64,000 nt of DNA from Paenibacillus hemerocallicola. Lineage in GTDB: Bacteria; Bacillota; Bacilli; Paenibacillales; NBRC-103111. Positions 25,703 through 35,223 of the stretch are shown piece after piece. Where the stretch lies: contig NZ_VDCQ01000016.1 of the NCBI RefSeq assembly GCF_006265175.1, forward strand, positions 62,001-126,000. Reading direction: 5' to 3'. The translations under genes were made by a program, and so were the position numbers. The notes beneath the pieces are model-generated. The model made no database searches. It had not been told where the DNA came from and saw only the letters and a list, made by a program, of their open reading frames with translations. How positions within the stretch are numbered: position 1 is the stretch's first letter; every line of letters begins with the position of its first letter.

Positions 25703-26554
25703 TCAATTCCCGAATCGTTGTCTGTACTGCTTCGGGCTCATGCCCGTCGAAGCTTTGAACACGCGTCCGAAATGGGTCAAGCTTTCGAAGCCGACGCTTT
25801 CCGCAACCTCGGTCACGTTCAGCTCCCCGGCCGACAGCAGCTTCTGAGCCTCCTTCAGGCGAACGAGATTGACGTATTCCACGAACGAGAATCCGGTCAC
25901 TTTATTGAAAATGCGGCTCAAATAATGAGGATTGATATGGAACAAGGTCGAGAGGAGCGTGAGCGACAAATCTTCCGCGTAATGCCCGTTAATGTAAGCG
26001 GCTACCGAGGCGACGCGCTCGAACATCGGGTTGTCCGGCTCGGTCCGCTCCGGAACGCTTGCCAGCTCCCGCATGCACCTTCCGGCGAACAGAAGCAGCT
26101 CCATAAGCGTGATTTTTACATAGATCGGAGACTCGGGCGTCTGCGCTTTGCTTTCTTCGAGGAGCCTGTCGAGCAAGCTTTCGACGACGGCCTGCTGTTT
26201 GATGTTCAAGCGGATGACGGGCTGCCCGAATACCGAACGCGGGTCCCAAGCGGAGCCGCCGAACAACGAATCCAGGAAACCGTCGCGATAATGCAGCAGG
26301 ATCCGCTCGTGACCGTTCGTTATGTTTTGCGTTTTATGCAGCACATGCTTGTCGATCAGCACGAGATCGCCGGGCTGGACCCGGTATGTCCGGTCCTTGA
26401 TGAAATAATAGCGCTCTCCCGAGCACATATAGTAGATTTCGTAGGCGTCGTGGTAATGGTTGAGCGGCATGTTGAACGGGCTTGTGCGGTGCGCCTTGTG
26501 AATGGAAAATCCTTGCGGCACGGGGTTCAATCGTTCGCTGTAAATGTCGCTCAT
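25703..26554 (-). CDS. AraC-family transcriptional regulator
   Basis: This 283-residue regulator has an N-terminal cupin-like effector domain (NHYHDAYEIYYMCSGERYYF, then VQPGDLVLIDKHVLH) and a C-terminal pair of helix-turn-helix motifs (LSLTLLSTLFHINPHYLSRI and VTEVAESVGFESLTHFGRVF). It is the type that controls carbohydrate genes in Paenibacillaceae. GGAGG lies 11 bases before ATG 26554. It is divergent from the oxidoreductase gene at 26775, which it probably activates. Confidence 0.88.
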   Translation of the reverse strand: MSDIYSERLNPVPQGFSIHKAHRTSPFNMPLNHYHDAYEIYYMCSGERYYFIKDRTYRVQPGDLVLIDKHVLHKTQNITNGHERILLHYRDGFLDSLFGGSAWDPRSVFGQPVIRLNIKQQAVVESLLDRLLEESKAQTPESPIYVKITLMELLLFAGRCMRELASVPERTEPDNPMFERVASVAAYINGHYAEDLSLTLLSTLFHINPHYLSRIFNKVTGFSFVEYVNLVRLKEAQKLLSAGELNVTEVAESVGFESLTHFGRVFKASTGMSPKQYRQRFGN

Positions 26555-26774
26555 CGTCCCGGCAGCCTCCTTCCGACAGGTTGGTGAATGAATCGATCCG
26601 CAGCTGGAGCCCATTGGCCGTCAACGGACTGGAGTAGCGATTCGTTTCGAGCCAAAGGACAAAATATGTGTAGTTTTATGGTATATCAAGCAAAAATCGC
26701 GTAGAAATTATACGTATTTTTACTTATGATCATAACAGAGAATGTTTACTATGAACAGATGGGGTGTACGGATA

Positions 26775-28061
26775 ATGAAAAGGATCGTCGTTTGCGGTGT
26801 AAGCAGCCGCGCGTTGGGGATGTTTGTCGGCCCGCTCGTCAAGACATTCGGCAAGCAATATGAAGTAGTAGGCTTGCTCGATATCGACCCGCAGCGTTTT
26901 ATCGTATGCCGCAACCAATATTCCGAGCTGAAGGAAGTTCCCGGCTACGGTACGGACGAATTCGGCAAAATGGTGACAGAGACGAGACCCGATATCGTGC
27001 TCGTCGCGGGCAAGGACAGTACGCATGCCGAATATATCGTGCAGGCGCTGGAGCGCGATCTGGATGTCATTACGGAGAAGCCGATGGCGATATCGGCCGA
27101 GCAATGCCGGGAGATTGTCCGGGCGGAACGGAACAGCAAAGGAAAAGTGACGGTCACGTTTAACTACCGCTACAGCCCGTACCACCGCAAAATCAAGGAG
27201 CTCGTGCTCGAAGGCAAAATCGGCAGGGTGACTTCGGTCGATCTGAACTGGTATGTCGACACGCACCACGGCTCCAGCTATTTCAAACGGTGGAACCGCA
27301 AGCGCGAAAACTCCGGCGGGCTGTCGATCCATAAGAGCACGCATCATTTCGACCTCGTCAATTGGTGGATCGCGCAAAAGCCGGTGGAGGTATTCGCTTA
27401 TGGGGCGCTCAACTATTTCGGTCCGGACGGGGAGCTGAATCCGAAGAAGGAGGACGGCCGCCATTGCGAAACTTGCGAGGTGAAGCCGAGCTGCCGCTAC
27501 GTGATGCGCTGGACGACCCGCAGCAAGGAGGTAACGCCGCCGGACGATCATCTGAAGGCGAATACGTCTACTATCTCCCAGCGCTTTACGGCTTATCGCC
27601 CTGACGCGTGCATTTTCGATTCGGAAATCGACATCGAGGATACGTATGCGGTAACGGTCAAATACGACAGAGGGGCGCTGCTCAGCTATTCGATCAATTT
27701 CTCCGCGCCATACGAAGGCTACAGGCTGGCGATCAACGGCACGAAGGGCAGAATCGAGACGACGGAATATCATGTCCCGGCCCGCATTCCGTTCGAAGTA
27801 CCGAGGCAGACGATCGAATACATCCCGCTGTTCGGCTCCAGGGAAATCATTGACGTCGTGCAGAACAGCGGCGGACACGGCGGGGGAGACCCATTGCTGC
27901 TGGAAGATCTATTCCTCGGCTCCGACCCGCTCCGGGACTACGAAATATTGGCCGGCGCCGCGGACGGCGCTTATTCGATCGCGATCGGGGAAGGCGTCTG
28001 GAGGTCGGTCGAGGAGAAGAAGCCGATTTCGATCCCGGGCTTGCTGCAGGAAGCGTATTAG
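26775..28061 (+). CDS. Gfo/Idh/MocA-family oxidoreductase
   Basis: This is an NAD(P)-dependent sugar or inositol dehydrogenase-like protein of 428 residues. The Rossmann part reads RIVVCGVSSRALGMFVGPLV with DSTHAEYIVQALERDLDVIT, and the family EKP motif is present (ITEKPMAIS). An insertion holds a Cys cluster HCETCEVKPSC (about 225-236), seen in one subfamily and able to bind a metal. ATG 26775 is taken as the start because GGGGTG precedes it; ATG 26742 has no ribosome binding site. It is divergent from an AraC regulator. Substrate unknown. Confidence 0.85.
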   Translation: MKRIVVCGVSSRALGMFVGPLVKTFGKQYEVVGLLDIDPQRFIVCRNQYSELKEVPGYGTDEFGKMVTETRPDIVLVAGKDSTHAEYIVQALERDLDVITEKPMAISAEQCREIVRAERNSKGKVTVTFNYRYSPYHRKIKELVLEGKIGRVTSVDLNWYVDTHHGSSYFKRWNRKRENSGGLSIHKSTHHFDLVNWWIAQKPVEVFAYGALNYFGPDGELNPKKEDGRHCETCEVKPSCRYVMRWTTRSKEVTPPDDHLKANTSTISQRFTAYRPDACIFDSEIDIEDTYAVTVKYDRGALLSYSINFSAPYEGYRLAINGTKGRIETTEYHVPARIPFEVPRQTIEYIPLFGSREIIDVVQNSGGHGGGDPLLLEDLFLGSDPLRDYEILAGAADGAYSIAIGEGVWRSVEEKKPISIPGLLQEAY

Positions 28062-28234
28062 CACTTCATTTCGTAAATTAGCACCTGTGGCCGCCAACGC
28101 CCTTGATCGCAAGTCCGCCTTCCGAGTTTCCTCGAAGGGTAAGCCGTGTGGAGGAGACAGCCGTCAGGCAACGCCGGATCGAGCGCCGGGGCGATAAGCG
28201 GCGGGAACAATCCGGCGGCGGCGGGTCCGTCCGG

Positions 28235-28422
28235 AATCTGCCTGCAAATGTGCATCTTGTTTGGTCTCAATTCGACCTGTTGACCCTTTTACCTGCAAAT
28301 GTGCAGGCAGATCGCGCCATCTCTCGCTAAAAACGGCTATTTCCGGGAAGTTACGTGCACTTTTACAGGCAAATAGCCGGATGTGGCCTTATTGGACCGA
28401 ATCTGCCTGCACTTTTGCAGGT
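28235..28422. repeat. Cluster of CCTGCA-type inverted repeats
   Basis: Four related units lie at 28235-28254, 28291-28312, 28355-28370 and 28400-28422, two in each orientation. Each is built on AATCTGCCTGCA or GCCTGCAAAWGTGCA, and two are palindromic within themselves (CCTGCA...TGCAGG). A longer stem GGCTATTT/AAATAGCC (28335-28379) surrounds the third. The 490-base spacer between the oxidoreductase and EamA genes holds no supported gene. Confidence 0.65.
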
Positions 28423-28553
28423 GAGTTGGAGCGGGGACGCTGGTTCTGTGCCTCCCCATCCGCTCCGGGCTGCCGAAGCCCGGTTCCGCACATATTCGCC
28501 GATTCGTTTGGCTAGCGGCTTTTCAGGTGTTGCGATTGTCGGAAAGAAAATCG

Positions 28554-29516
28554 TTAACTGACCTTGCCCCTCTCCGCGATGCCTCTCGGTACCGTCTGCT
28601 TCGCGCCGCGCTTGCCCGAACCGAGCAGGTTCGTACCGAGAACCCCCGCAACGATCAGTACCGCTCCGATGAAATGGTAAGCCTCCAATCGCTCCTTCAA
28701 TACGAACACTCCGGCCAGCACGGTAATGAGCGTCGCTACGTTGTTGAACGCGCTCACCTTGTAAGCTTCCAGTCTGGATAAGGCAAAATTGGATAAAAAC
28801 GAGCTGATCAGCGACGACATGACGCCCAAATAAACGATGGACATCACGAACAGCGGACTGGCGAACGGTTGGAAGTAGGTCGACAGCGTGCCCTCCGAGA
28901 CATGCCGCCCGACAGACATGGCATTGAAGGCGATGAAGCCGATAAGCGACATCATGAACGTCATATCGGTTACGCGGAACGACTGCGCCATTTTGCGCGC
29001 CAGTACGCCGTAGCCGGCCAAGGCGAGGGCGCCCAGGGCGATCAGACCGACTCCCGCAAGCGACGACGGTTCGAACCGGGCGCCCTTCATGACGAACATG
29101 TAGATGACGCCCGCGATCGACAGCAGCACCGACAGCTTCTGCCACGCGCCTGGACGCTCCTTCAGCAGCGGGATAGCGAGTATCATCGTGAAAGCGGGGA
29201 CTACCGCCTGGACGATTCCGGCCTCCGAGGAGGACGTATACGCAAGCCCGAACGTTTGGAACGTGAAGAAGAGGACCGGGTAAAACAGCGCGAGCGGCAG
29301 CACGGCCAACAGCTCGCGCGGCCGGATCGTCAGCCGGAGCCAGCCGAAGCAGACGGGAAGCGCGGCCGCGATCAGCGAGATCGTAAAGCGGTGAGCGAGC
29401 GTATCGAGCGGAGACGCCGCAATCAGCGCGAATTTAACGAAAATGAATGAAAAGCCGATGATGAACGCGTATAAGATAACCGCCGCATAGACGGTACGGT
29501 TCCGGTTCGTCGTCAT
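28554..29516 (-). CDS. EamA-family (DMT) transporter
   Basis: This 320-residue permease has ten predicted transmembrane helices in two EamA halves (first from VYAAVILYAFIIGFSFIFVK, second from GVGLIALGALALAGYGVLAR). Such proteins export metabolites or amino acids. GGGGG is 8 bases before ATG 29516. It is divergent from a MocR-like regulator with which it shares an operator, the arrangement of the B. subtilis ycxC-ycxD pair. That regulator family suggests an amino-acid- or vitamin-B6-related substrate, which is an inference. Confidence 0.85.
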   Translation of the reverse strand: MTTNRNRTVYAAVILYAFIIGFSFIFVKFALIAASPLDTLAHRFTISLIAAALPVCFGWLRLTIRPRELLAVLPLALFYPVLFFTFQTFGLAYTSSSEAGIVQAVVPAFTMILAIPLLKERPGAWQKLSVLLSIAGVIYMFVMKGARFEPSSLAGVGLIALGALALAGYGVLARKMAQSFRVTDMTFMMSLIGFIAFNAMSVGRHVSEGTLSTYFQPFASPLFVMSIVYLGVMSSLISSFLSNFALSRLEAYKVSAFNNVATLITVLAGVFVLKERLEAYHFIGAVLIVAGVLGTNLLGSGKRGAKQTVPRGIAERGKVS

Positions 29517-29616
29517 GGCGCATGCCCCCTTTATCGAACGTTTCCTTTGCAAGCCGGCCGGCGGCTTAAGCTATATAGTAAAGGGTCCGCCTATTTGCTA
29601 CAATAAGAAAAAAGGT

Positions 29617-29636
29617 CATCTGTATCGATACAGATG
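29617..29636. promoter_or_regulatory. 20-bp perfect palindrome, probable MocR operator
   Basis: CATCTGTATC followed by its exact complement GATACAGATG lies 19 bases before the MocR-like start codon. It is just downstream of a TACAAT (29599-29604) and upstream of a possible minus-strand promoter for the EamA gene (TTGTAG, 18 bases, TACTAT at 29574-29579). It is a good candidate for both autorepression and control of the transporter. Confidence 0.65.
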
Positions 29637-29655
29637 ATGGCGGCGGGTGAAGGCT

Positions 29656-30999
29656 ATGCATAAATATTTGGAGCTGCTCAATGAATTGGAGCTGCAAATC
29701 GAGGGAGGTCCGTACAAGGAAGGCGACAAGCTCCCTTCCGTCCGCGCGCTGTCCGGGCAGTACGGCTGCAATGCGGGTACCGTCGTGCGCGCCTTGCACG
29801 AGCTGGAGAAGCGGCATATGATCTACTCGGTGCCGAAGAGCGGCTATTACGTGGTCAAACGCGAAGCCACCCGCGAGGAGAAGGCGAAGACGTTGGATTT
29901 TGCCGCTTCCGCGCCCGATCCCGACGTGTTTCCTTATTTGGATTTCCGGCACTGCATCAATAAGGCGATCGATACGTACCGGAACGAGCTGTTCGTGTAC
30001 GGCACCTCGAAGGGACTGCCTTCCCTGCTTCCGGTCATTCGCAAAGATTTGGCCAACCACCAAGTATTCGCTGCGGAAAGCCGGATTTTCATCACGTCGG
30101 GAGTCCAGCAGGCTTTGTCCGTCCTCGTCTCGATCGCTTTTCCGAACGGCAAGTCGAAGGTGTTGGTCGAACAGCCCGGCTACCATTTGTTCGCCGAGCA
30201 GTTGGAGACAAGGCGGATTCCGGCAATCGGCATCCGCAGAACGGCGGAAGGCATCGATCTGGGGGAGCTGGAACGGCTGTTCCGCACGGAGGACATCAAA
30301 TTTTTCTATACGATGTCCCGCTTCCACAGTCCGCTCGGCAGCTCCTATTCGGTCGAACAGAAGAGGAAGATTGCGGAGCTGGCGGAGCGTTACGATGTGT
30401 ACGTCGTCGAGGACGACTACTTGGCCGATTTGGAGACGAACGGAAAGTCCGATCCGATCTATGCGTATGGCGCGGAGTCCCGTGTCATTTACTTGAAAAG
30501 CTATTCGAAAATTATTTTTCCGGGCTTGCGCGTCGGTGTCGCGGTTATTCCCGAAGCGATGGCGGAGCCGTTCGCCCGGTATAGGCGGCTGCTCGATATC
30601 GACAGCTCGATGCTGTCGCAGGCCGCTCTGGAGGTGTATATGAAGAGCGGGATGTTCGAGCGGCACAAGCAGAAGATCCGAGCTTCCTTCATAAGCCGGT
30701 CGCGACTGCTGCACGAGCACCTGACGAGGCATGCCGCACACGGCGACGGGGCGTTCCGCTATATTCCCGGGCAGCCGCCGGCGATCCATACGCATATCGT
30801 GCTGAACGGGGCGGTATCGGTTCCCCAGCTGATCGCCCGGCTCAAGAAACGGTCGATCGTCGCGGAGCCGATCGATAAGCACTATTTGCCGGGATTTCCG
30901 CAGGAGCCGCTGCTCAAGCTGAACGTGTCGAATGTGAAGGAGGACGATATCGGAACGGGGATCGACGCAATTATGGAGGAGATTCGCAGGAGAGCTTAA
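29656..30999 (+). CDS. MocR-like regulator (GntR HTH fused to aminotransferase)
   Basis: Residues 1-75 are a GntR winged helix (EGDKLPSVRALSGQYGCNAG, TVVRALHELEKRHMIYSVP). The rest is a fold-type I PLP aminotransferase-like domain with ITSGVQQALSVLV, the Asp of VVEDDYLADLE and the PLP lysine in LKSYSKIIFPGLRVG. MocR proteins use PLP plus a ligand such as GABA or an amino acid to control adjacent genes. ATG 29656 is preferred over GTG 29647. It is divergent from the EamA transporter; the ligand is unknown. Confidence 0.88.
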   Translation: MHKYLELLNELELQIEGGPYKEGDKLPSVRALSGQYGCNAGTVVRALHELEKRHMIYSVPKSGYYVVKREATREEKAKTLDFAASAPDPDVFPYLDFRHCINKAIDTYRNELFVYGTSKGLPSLLPVIRKDLANHQVFAAESRIFITSGVQQALSVLVSIAFPNGKSKVLVEQPGYHLFAEQLETRRIPAIGIRRTAEGIDLGELERLFRTEDIKFFYTMSRFHSPLGSSYSVEQKRKIAELAERYDVYVVEDDYLADLETNGKSDPIYAYGAESRVIYLKSYSKIIFPGLRVGVAVIPEAMAEPFARYRRLLDIDSSMLSQAALEVYMKSGMFERHKQKIRASFISRSRLLHEHLTRHAAHGDGAFRYIPGQPPAIHTHIVLNGAVSVPQLIARLKKRSIVAEPIDKHYLPGFPQEPLLKLNVSNVKEDDIGTGIDAIMEEIRRRA

Positions 31000-31097
31000 C
31001 GTCATGAAGGAGGGTTGGCGGCAAGGCGAAGGGGGCAGCGAGGCGAGAGAGCAGCGAGAGGGTGGCAAGGCGAGAGAGCAGCGGGGAGGCGGACGGC
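31000..31097. repeat. Purine-rich direct repeats downstream of MocR-like gene
   Basis: AGGCGAGAGAGCAGCG occurs at 31041-31056 and 31068-31083, and a degenerate version (AAGGCGAAGGGGGCAGCG) at 31023-31040. No terminator is obvious in this spacer. Confidence 0.55.
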
Positions 31098-32351
31098 TTA
31101 CGCCGATCCCGCCATGTCCGAAGCGGCGCGCTGCCGGCGGCGCGGAAAGTGCCACAGGGCGAAAGCCGCGAAGATGACGGAGCTGCCGACGTAGGCGGGC
31201 ACGAGGCCGCCGGCCCAGCCCGCCAGCGCGTAGGTGGCCGCCGGGCCGATGGCCGAGCCGAGGTCGGTTGCGACCGAGTAGGCCGTCATGACGGCGACGA
31301 CGGAGGCGGTGCGGGCGGCGTCCGAGGCGAGCGCGTCCATAAGCGTGGACATGGCGGTGCCGGCGATCATGACGAGCAGGACGGCGGCGAGCCACAGCGC
31401 GAACGGCAGCGGCCACGGCATGAGCGCGAACCCGGCGGCGGAAGCGAGCAGCGACGCGACGAACAGCGGAAGGCGGCCTCTGCGGCCGTCGGACAGCCGC
31501 CCGAACCAGGAGGCGAGCAGCGGCTCGGCCGTCCAGCGGACGGCCTGCAGCACGCCGGCGAGCGCGGTTCCGGCCAAGGCGATGCCGAACAGCGTCTGCA
31601 CGCCGGAATAGTTGGTGTCGATGACGAGGCTGAGCGTGGCGGTCAAGATCGCTTGCAGCATCGACAGCACGAGCCCGGTCGCGATCGCCTTGCGAACCGC
31701 CGCGGATTTGTACCATGCGACCGGGCCGGCTTCGGCTTGCCCGTCGTCTGCGGGAGAGGACGGTCGCGGCGGAGCCGCTTTGTCGCCATTCGGCATGAAG
31801 ATTCCGACGGCAGGCAAGCCGGCCAAGGCGACGATGCCGAACGCGAGAGCGACGGGAGTCAGTCCGAATACGGGAGCGAGCAGACCGCCGAGCAGCATGC
31901 CGAACAGGCTGCCGATTCGCGATAGTCCGTTGTAGCGCCCCATCCAGCGGCCCCGGTTCGAATTGTCGGAATAGGCGATAACGGTCAAAAATCCGCCCAT
32001 CCGCAGCAGCGACCAGGCTACGCCCCATACGGAACGAAGGATGAGCCATGCGGCGAAGCCCTGGAACAGCCCGTATCCGGCCGTCGTCAGCGCGCCCAGC
32101 AGGACGGCGGTGACGAGGCCGACGCGCAGCGGCATTTTATTGTACAGCCAGCCGATGAGCGGATTGAGCGGGAGCCGGACGAACCGGTTGACCGACAGCA
32201 GAATTCCAACCTGCCATAGGGAAGTCAGTCCCGCTTCCTTCCAGTAAATAGGCAGCACTACGTAAAGCATCGAGTCGCCGAGCAAGCAAAAAGCCGTCAC
32301 CAAGGCGACCAGCGTGATCGGCCTTTTGGCATTTCCGTTCGTTATCGTCAT
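31098..32351 (-). CDS. MFS transporter
   Basis: This 417-residue major facilitator superfamily permease has twelve hydrophobic segments with a charged central loop (PNGDKAAPPRPSSPADDGQA). The loop 2-3 region RFVRLPLNPLIGWLYNKMP resembles the MFS signature. It is likely a drug or metabolite exporter, and its substrate cannot be told from the sequence. GGGGGACTAA precedes the ATG. It is the third of three minus-strand transporter genes in a row and 44 bases after the broken MFS gene. Its C-terminal half is notably GC-rich. Confidence 0.82.
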   Translation of the reverse strand: MTITNGNAKRPITLVALVTAFCLLGDSMLYVVLPIYWKEAGLTSLWQVGILLSVNRFVRLPLNPLIGWLYNKMPLRVGLVTAVLLGALTTAGYGLFQGFAAWLILRSVWGVAWSLLRMGGFLTVIAYSDNSNRGRWMGRYNGLSRIGSLFGMLLGGLLAPVFGLTPVALAFGIVALAGLPAVGIFMPNGDKAAPPRPSSPADDGQAEAGPVAWYKSAAVRKAIATGLVLSMLQAILTATLSLVIDTNYSGVQTLFGIALAGTALAGVLQAVRWTAEPLLASWFGRLSDGRRGRLPLFVASLLASAAGFALMPWPLPFALWLAAVLLVMIAGTAMSTLMDALASDAARTASVVAVMTAYSVATDLGSAIGPAATYALAGWAGGLVPAYVGSSVIFAAFALWHFPRRRQRAASDMAGSA

Positions 32352-32395
32352 TTAGTCCCCCATATGTGAAGAATGACTTCGTTATACGGTTTCAA

Positions 32396-33659
32396 TCATC
32401 CCGCCCGGCTGCGCTGAAAGTGATGCGTCAACAGGAAACCGACGCAAGCAAGAAGCCCGGATGCGGCCGCGATCCGATACATGGTCGGCGCTCCCCAAGT
32501 GTCGAATACCCAGCCGCCGATGATGCCGCTCGTCAATCCGGCGAGACAGGACCATACGATATTGTAGATCGCCTGACCGGTCGCGCGGAATGCGTCCGGT
32601 ATGAGCTGCTGGATATAACGAAGCGCGGTGACCAGGAAGATGCCGAACGTAACGCTGTGCATGAGCTGGAGCGGAATGATCCAGAGCGGATCGGACACGA
32701 TGCTGACGAGGAAAAATCGGACCGCATAGAAAAAGGAAGCGATCATGAGCAGCGGCAGCTCCTTGAACCGGTGCCCGTTTTTGCTCAGCCAGAAAAACAT
32801 CGGGACTTCGCTAAGCGACGATGCGGTCCACGCCCAGCCGATTATCGTATCGCTTGCCCCCATCTCGCGCATGGTCAGGGCGAGGAAGCCGTCGTTCGTC
32901 CGGTGCGCGAACGACATCGTGAAGATAAGCGCCAGAAACAGCAGCAGACTCGGCTGGCGGACGACGCTGAAAACACCCGGAAAATTTGACCGAGCCCCGG
33001 CCGCCGCCGACCCGATCCTTCAAGAAAAAAGCGAGGAGGAGCGAGGCGGATATCGTCCCGACCGTGAACAGGATCGTATGCTCGACGCCGACGGCGTGAA
33101 GCAGGCTGCCGAACACGACCGAGGAGAAGGCGAAGCCGAGCGAGCCCCAGATGCGGAAGCTGGCGTAGCTTTTGCCGCTGCGGCGAATCGACAGCAGCGT
33201 CAGACTGTCGTTCAAGCCGTTGATCGGCGTATGGAAAAAATTATAGATGGTCATGGCGATATAAATCCATACGATCGTATCGATTTGCATCAGTACGATC
33301 GTGGTGAGCAGCTGCCCGCACAGCATGACGATGATCATTTTGCGGATCGTCTGCAGCTTGTCGCTCGCGAATCCCCAGAACAGGTTCGCCACGATGCCGA
33401 TAAAAGGGCCTATCGAATAGATGGCCCCGATTTGCAGGTTCGAGTAGCCCTTGGAGCTGAAGTAGAGCGGAAAGAAGGACACTGTCAGCGCCATGGTCAT
33501 ATAAAACACGAACGAAAACGATCGCATCACCGTTTCGTCCTTCACCGTGGGGATCGCGGCTCGTTCCGGGACGGAGGCTTGGCCGTCCGCGGGTTGTTGC
33601 GTGCTCGTTCGGCTATCGTTCGCGCTCGGAGCTTGCTGCTCCCTCAATTCGGTGGTCAT
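32396..33659 (-). pseudogene. MFS transporter interrupted by a frameshift
   Basis: The N-terminal part (from ATG 33659, helices starting SFSFVFYMTMALTVSFFPLYF) and the C-terminal part (GASDTIIGWAWTASSLSEVP to the stop at 32396) belong to one MFS_1-like symporter of about 420 residues but lie in different frames. The break is at the TTTT tract (32981-32984 on the plus strand). Removing one T restores VKFPGVFSVVRQPSLLLFLA. It may be a genuine inactivating mutation, phase variation at a short homopolymer, or a sequencing error. AAAGGA lies 8 bases before the ATG. The gene starts 18 bases after the upstream membrane protein gene. Confidence 0.75.
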
Positions 33660-33677
33660 AGGTCCCATCCTTTTAGT

Positions 33678-35003
33678 CTAAAGTGAAGGCTCCGCTTTGC
33701 GCCCGATACCGGGCGACGAGGAACGGATCGCGTACAGGACGACGCAAAGCTCTCCGGCGATTCCGAGCGATTGCGCCAGCGCTCCGATCATGCCGTTCCA
33801 GCCCGGGGTCGCCGCGATGCAAATAATAAGCGAGACCAGCGTCAATGCGACGTTGGCCGTTTGGGAAAACATCATCACCTTCGTCTGGCCGCGCAGCATG
33901 ATGAGACCGTTGCAGAAGTCGAGCCACGGGAATAGCAGAGCCGTGAACATGAATACCCGCAGCGTATGCAGGCTTGCTATCATCAATCGTTCGTTGACGC
34001 CCATTATATGCTCCATGAACCATGGTCCCACCGGCGTATAGCCCAATATGCCGATCAGCACTGTCGGTATGAATCCGCACGTGACGACGAACCGGATGGC
34101 GAGCGCCGAATCCTTGCGGTAAAAGTTCAGCACGATCTGATGCGTGTACGAAAAAAAGTTCTGCACGAGCTGCGTCAGGCTCGCGGCGATCGCGAACGAA
34201 GCGATGGCCAGCTTGATGTCGGTCGTCTTGCCGAGCATCGCGTTGATGGCCGGGCCGATAATGACCGCAATAAAGGACGAGAACAGCAGCGGCCGGTAAA
34301 ACTTCAAAATTTGCCCGGCCTTCTCGATATCGTGCCCCTCCTTCTTGAGCGGAAGCGAACGGGCCAGCCTGCTTCCTTCCCAATAGCTCATAGCCGCTTC
34401 GATAATCATGCCGGACAGGAAAATGATCGCCCCCACTTCGCCGCTCGTAACCTTTCCCGTACGGATGAAATAGAGGGACAGCGCATACATGACCAGCAGC
34501 CGGATGAGCATCCCGATCGTCAGCCATTTCGTGCGCATATTGCTTATAATGATGCCGTGGTACAGGCAGCGGATGCCGGAGAAGATGCTGACGAACATGA
34601 GGATGCGGTAAACGTGAATGATGGCCTGCAGCATCGTGTCGTCGACTCCGAACAGATGAAGGAACAGCAGCTTGCCGACGGCGGTGTAGGAGATGACCAG
34701 TCCGGCGGCGAACATGCCGATCAATAGACAAACCGCCACGTTGGTCATCGCCTTGAACGAAGTTCGGTCGCGCACGAGCGCGGAACACGTTTGGCGAAGC
34801 AAAATGGCGGGTCTCTCGATAACGGCCAGCATACTGAGTCCGATCGCGTAGCTGGCGATGATCACTTCGGGATCGGAGGAGCGGGCAAGCGTACTGTTGA
34901 TGATGACGTGGGATATCGTGACAAGACTGGCGGAAACGCCCAGCGGTATAAAAAAAGCAAAAAGCTGCCCCATGGTCAGCCGTTGTGGTGTGGATTCCGT
35001 CAT
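33678..35003 (-). CDS. MATE/ANKH-like polytopic membrane transporter
   Basis: This 441-residue protein has about twelve hydrophobic helices. The opening LFAFFIPLGVSASLVTISHV and the conserved-looking ASYAIGLSMLAVIERPAILL and RCLYHGIIISNMRTKWL segments recall the MOP/MATE superfamily, especially ANKH-like members. It would move a metabolite or lipid-linked compound across the membrane. GGAGAG is 9 bases before ATG 35003. It is the first gene of the minus-strand transporter run and is divergent from the small protein and ytpB genes. Substrate unknown. Confidence 0.7.
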   Translation of the reverse strand: MTESTPQRLTMGQLFAFFIPLGVSASLVTISHVIINSTLARSSDPEVIIASYAIGLSMLAVIERPAILLRQTCSALVRDRTSFKAMTNVAVCLLIGMFAAGLVISYTAVGKLLFLHLFGVDDTMLQAIIHVYRILMFVSIFSGIRCLYHGIIISNMRTKWLTIGMLIRLLVMYALSLYFIRTGKVTSGEVGAIIFLSGMIIEAAMSYWEGSRLARSLPLKKEGHDIEKAGQILKFYRPLLFSSFIAVIIGPAINAMLGKTTDIKLAIASFAIAASLTQLVQNFFSYTHQIVLNFYRKDSALAIRFVVTCGFIPTVLIGILGYTPVGPWFMEHIMGVNERLMIASLHTLRVFMFTALLFPWLDFCNGLIMLRGQTKVMMFSQTANVALTLVSLIICIAATPGWNGMIGALAQSLGIAGELCVVLYAIRSSSPGIGRKAEPSL

Positions 35004-35223
35004 TTGAGGTTCTCTCCAGACTTGTAGCGTGTCGGACTGTGCCTGCACGTATGTAGAATTGTAAAAGGTTTATGAAGTATAGTATAAAGCGGTAGGCGTC
35101 AGGTGCAAAGCAGAAAATGTTGTCACGCCCGCTTTTTTTCATCCGCGGGGGCGAAAACGGCTTGGCGGATCAACCCGCCGCGTGTTAAATTATAGTTCAA
35201 GAGCCGCGTCGGGAGGCCTAGCG

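Noticed and set aside
29566-32049. 827-residue minus-strand ORF and other long antisense ORFs
   Set aside because: Arg/Pro-rich composition and overlap with well-supported MocR and MFS genes show these are GC-driven shadows.
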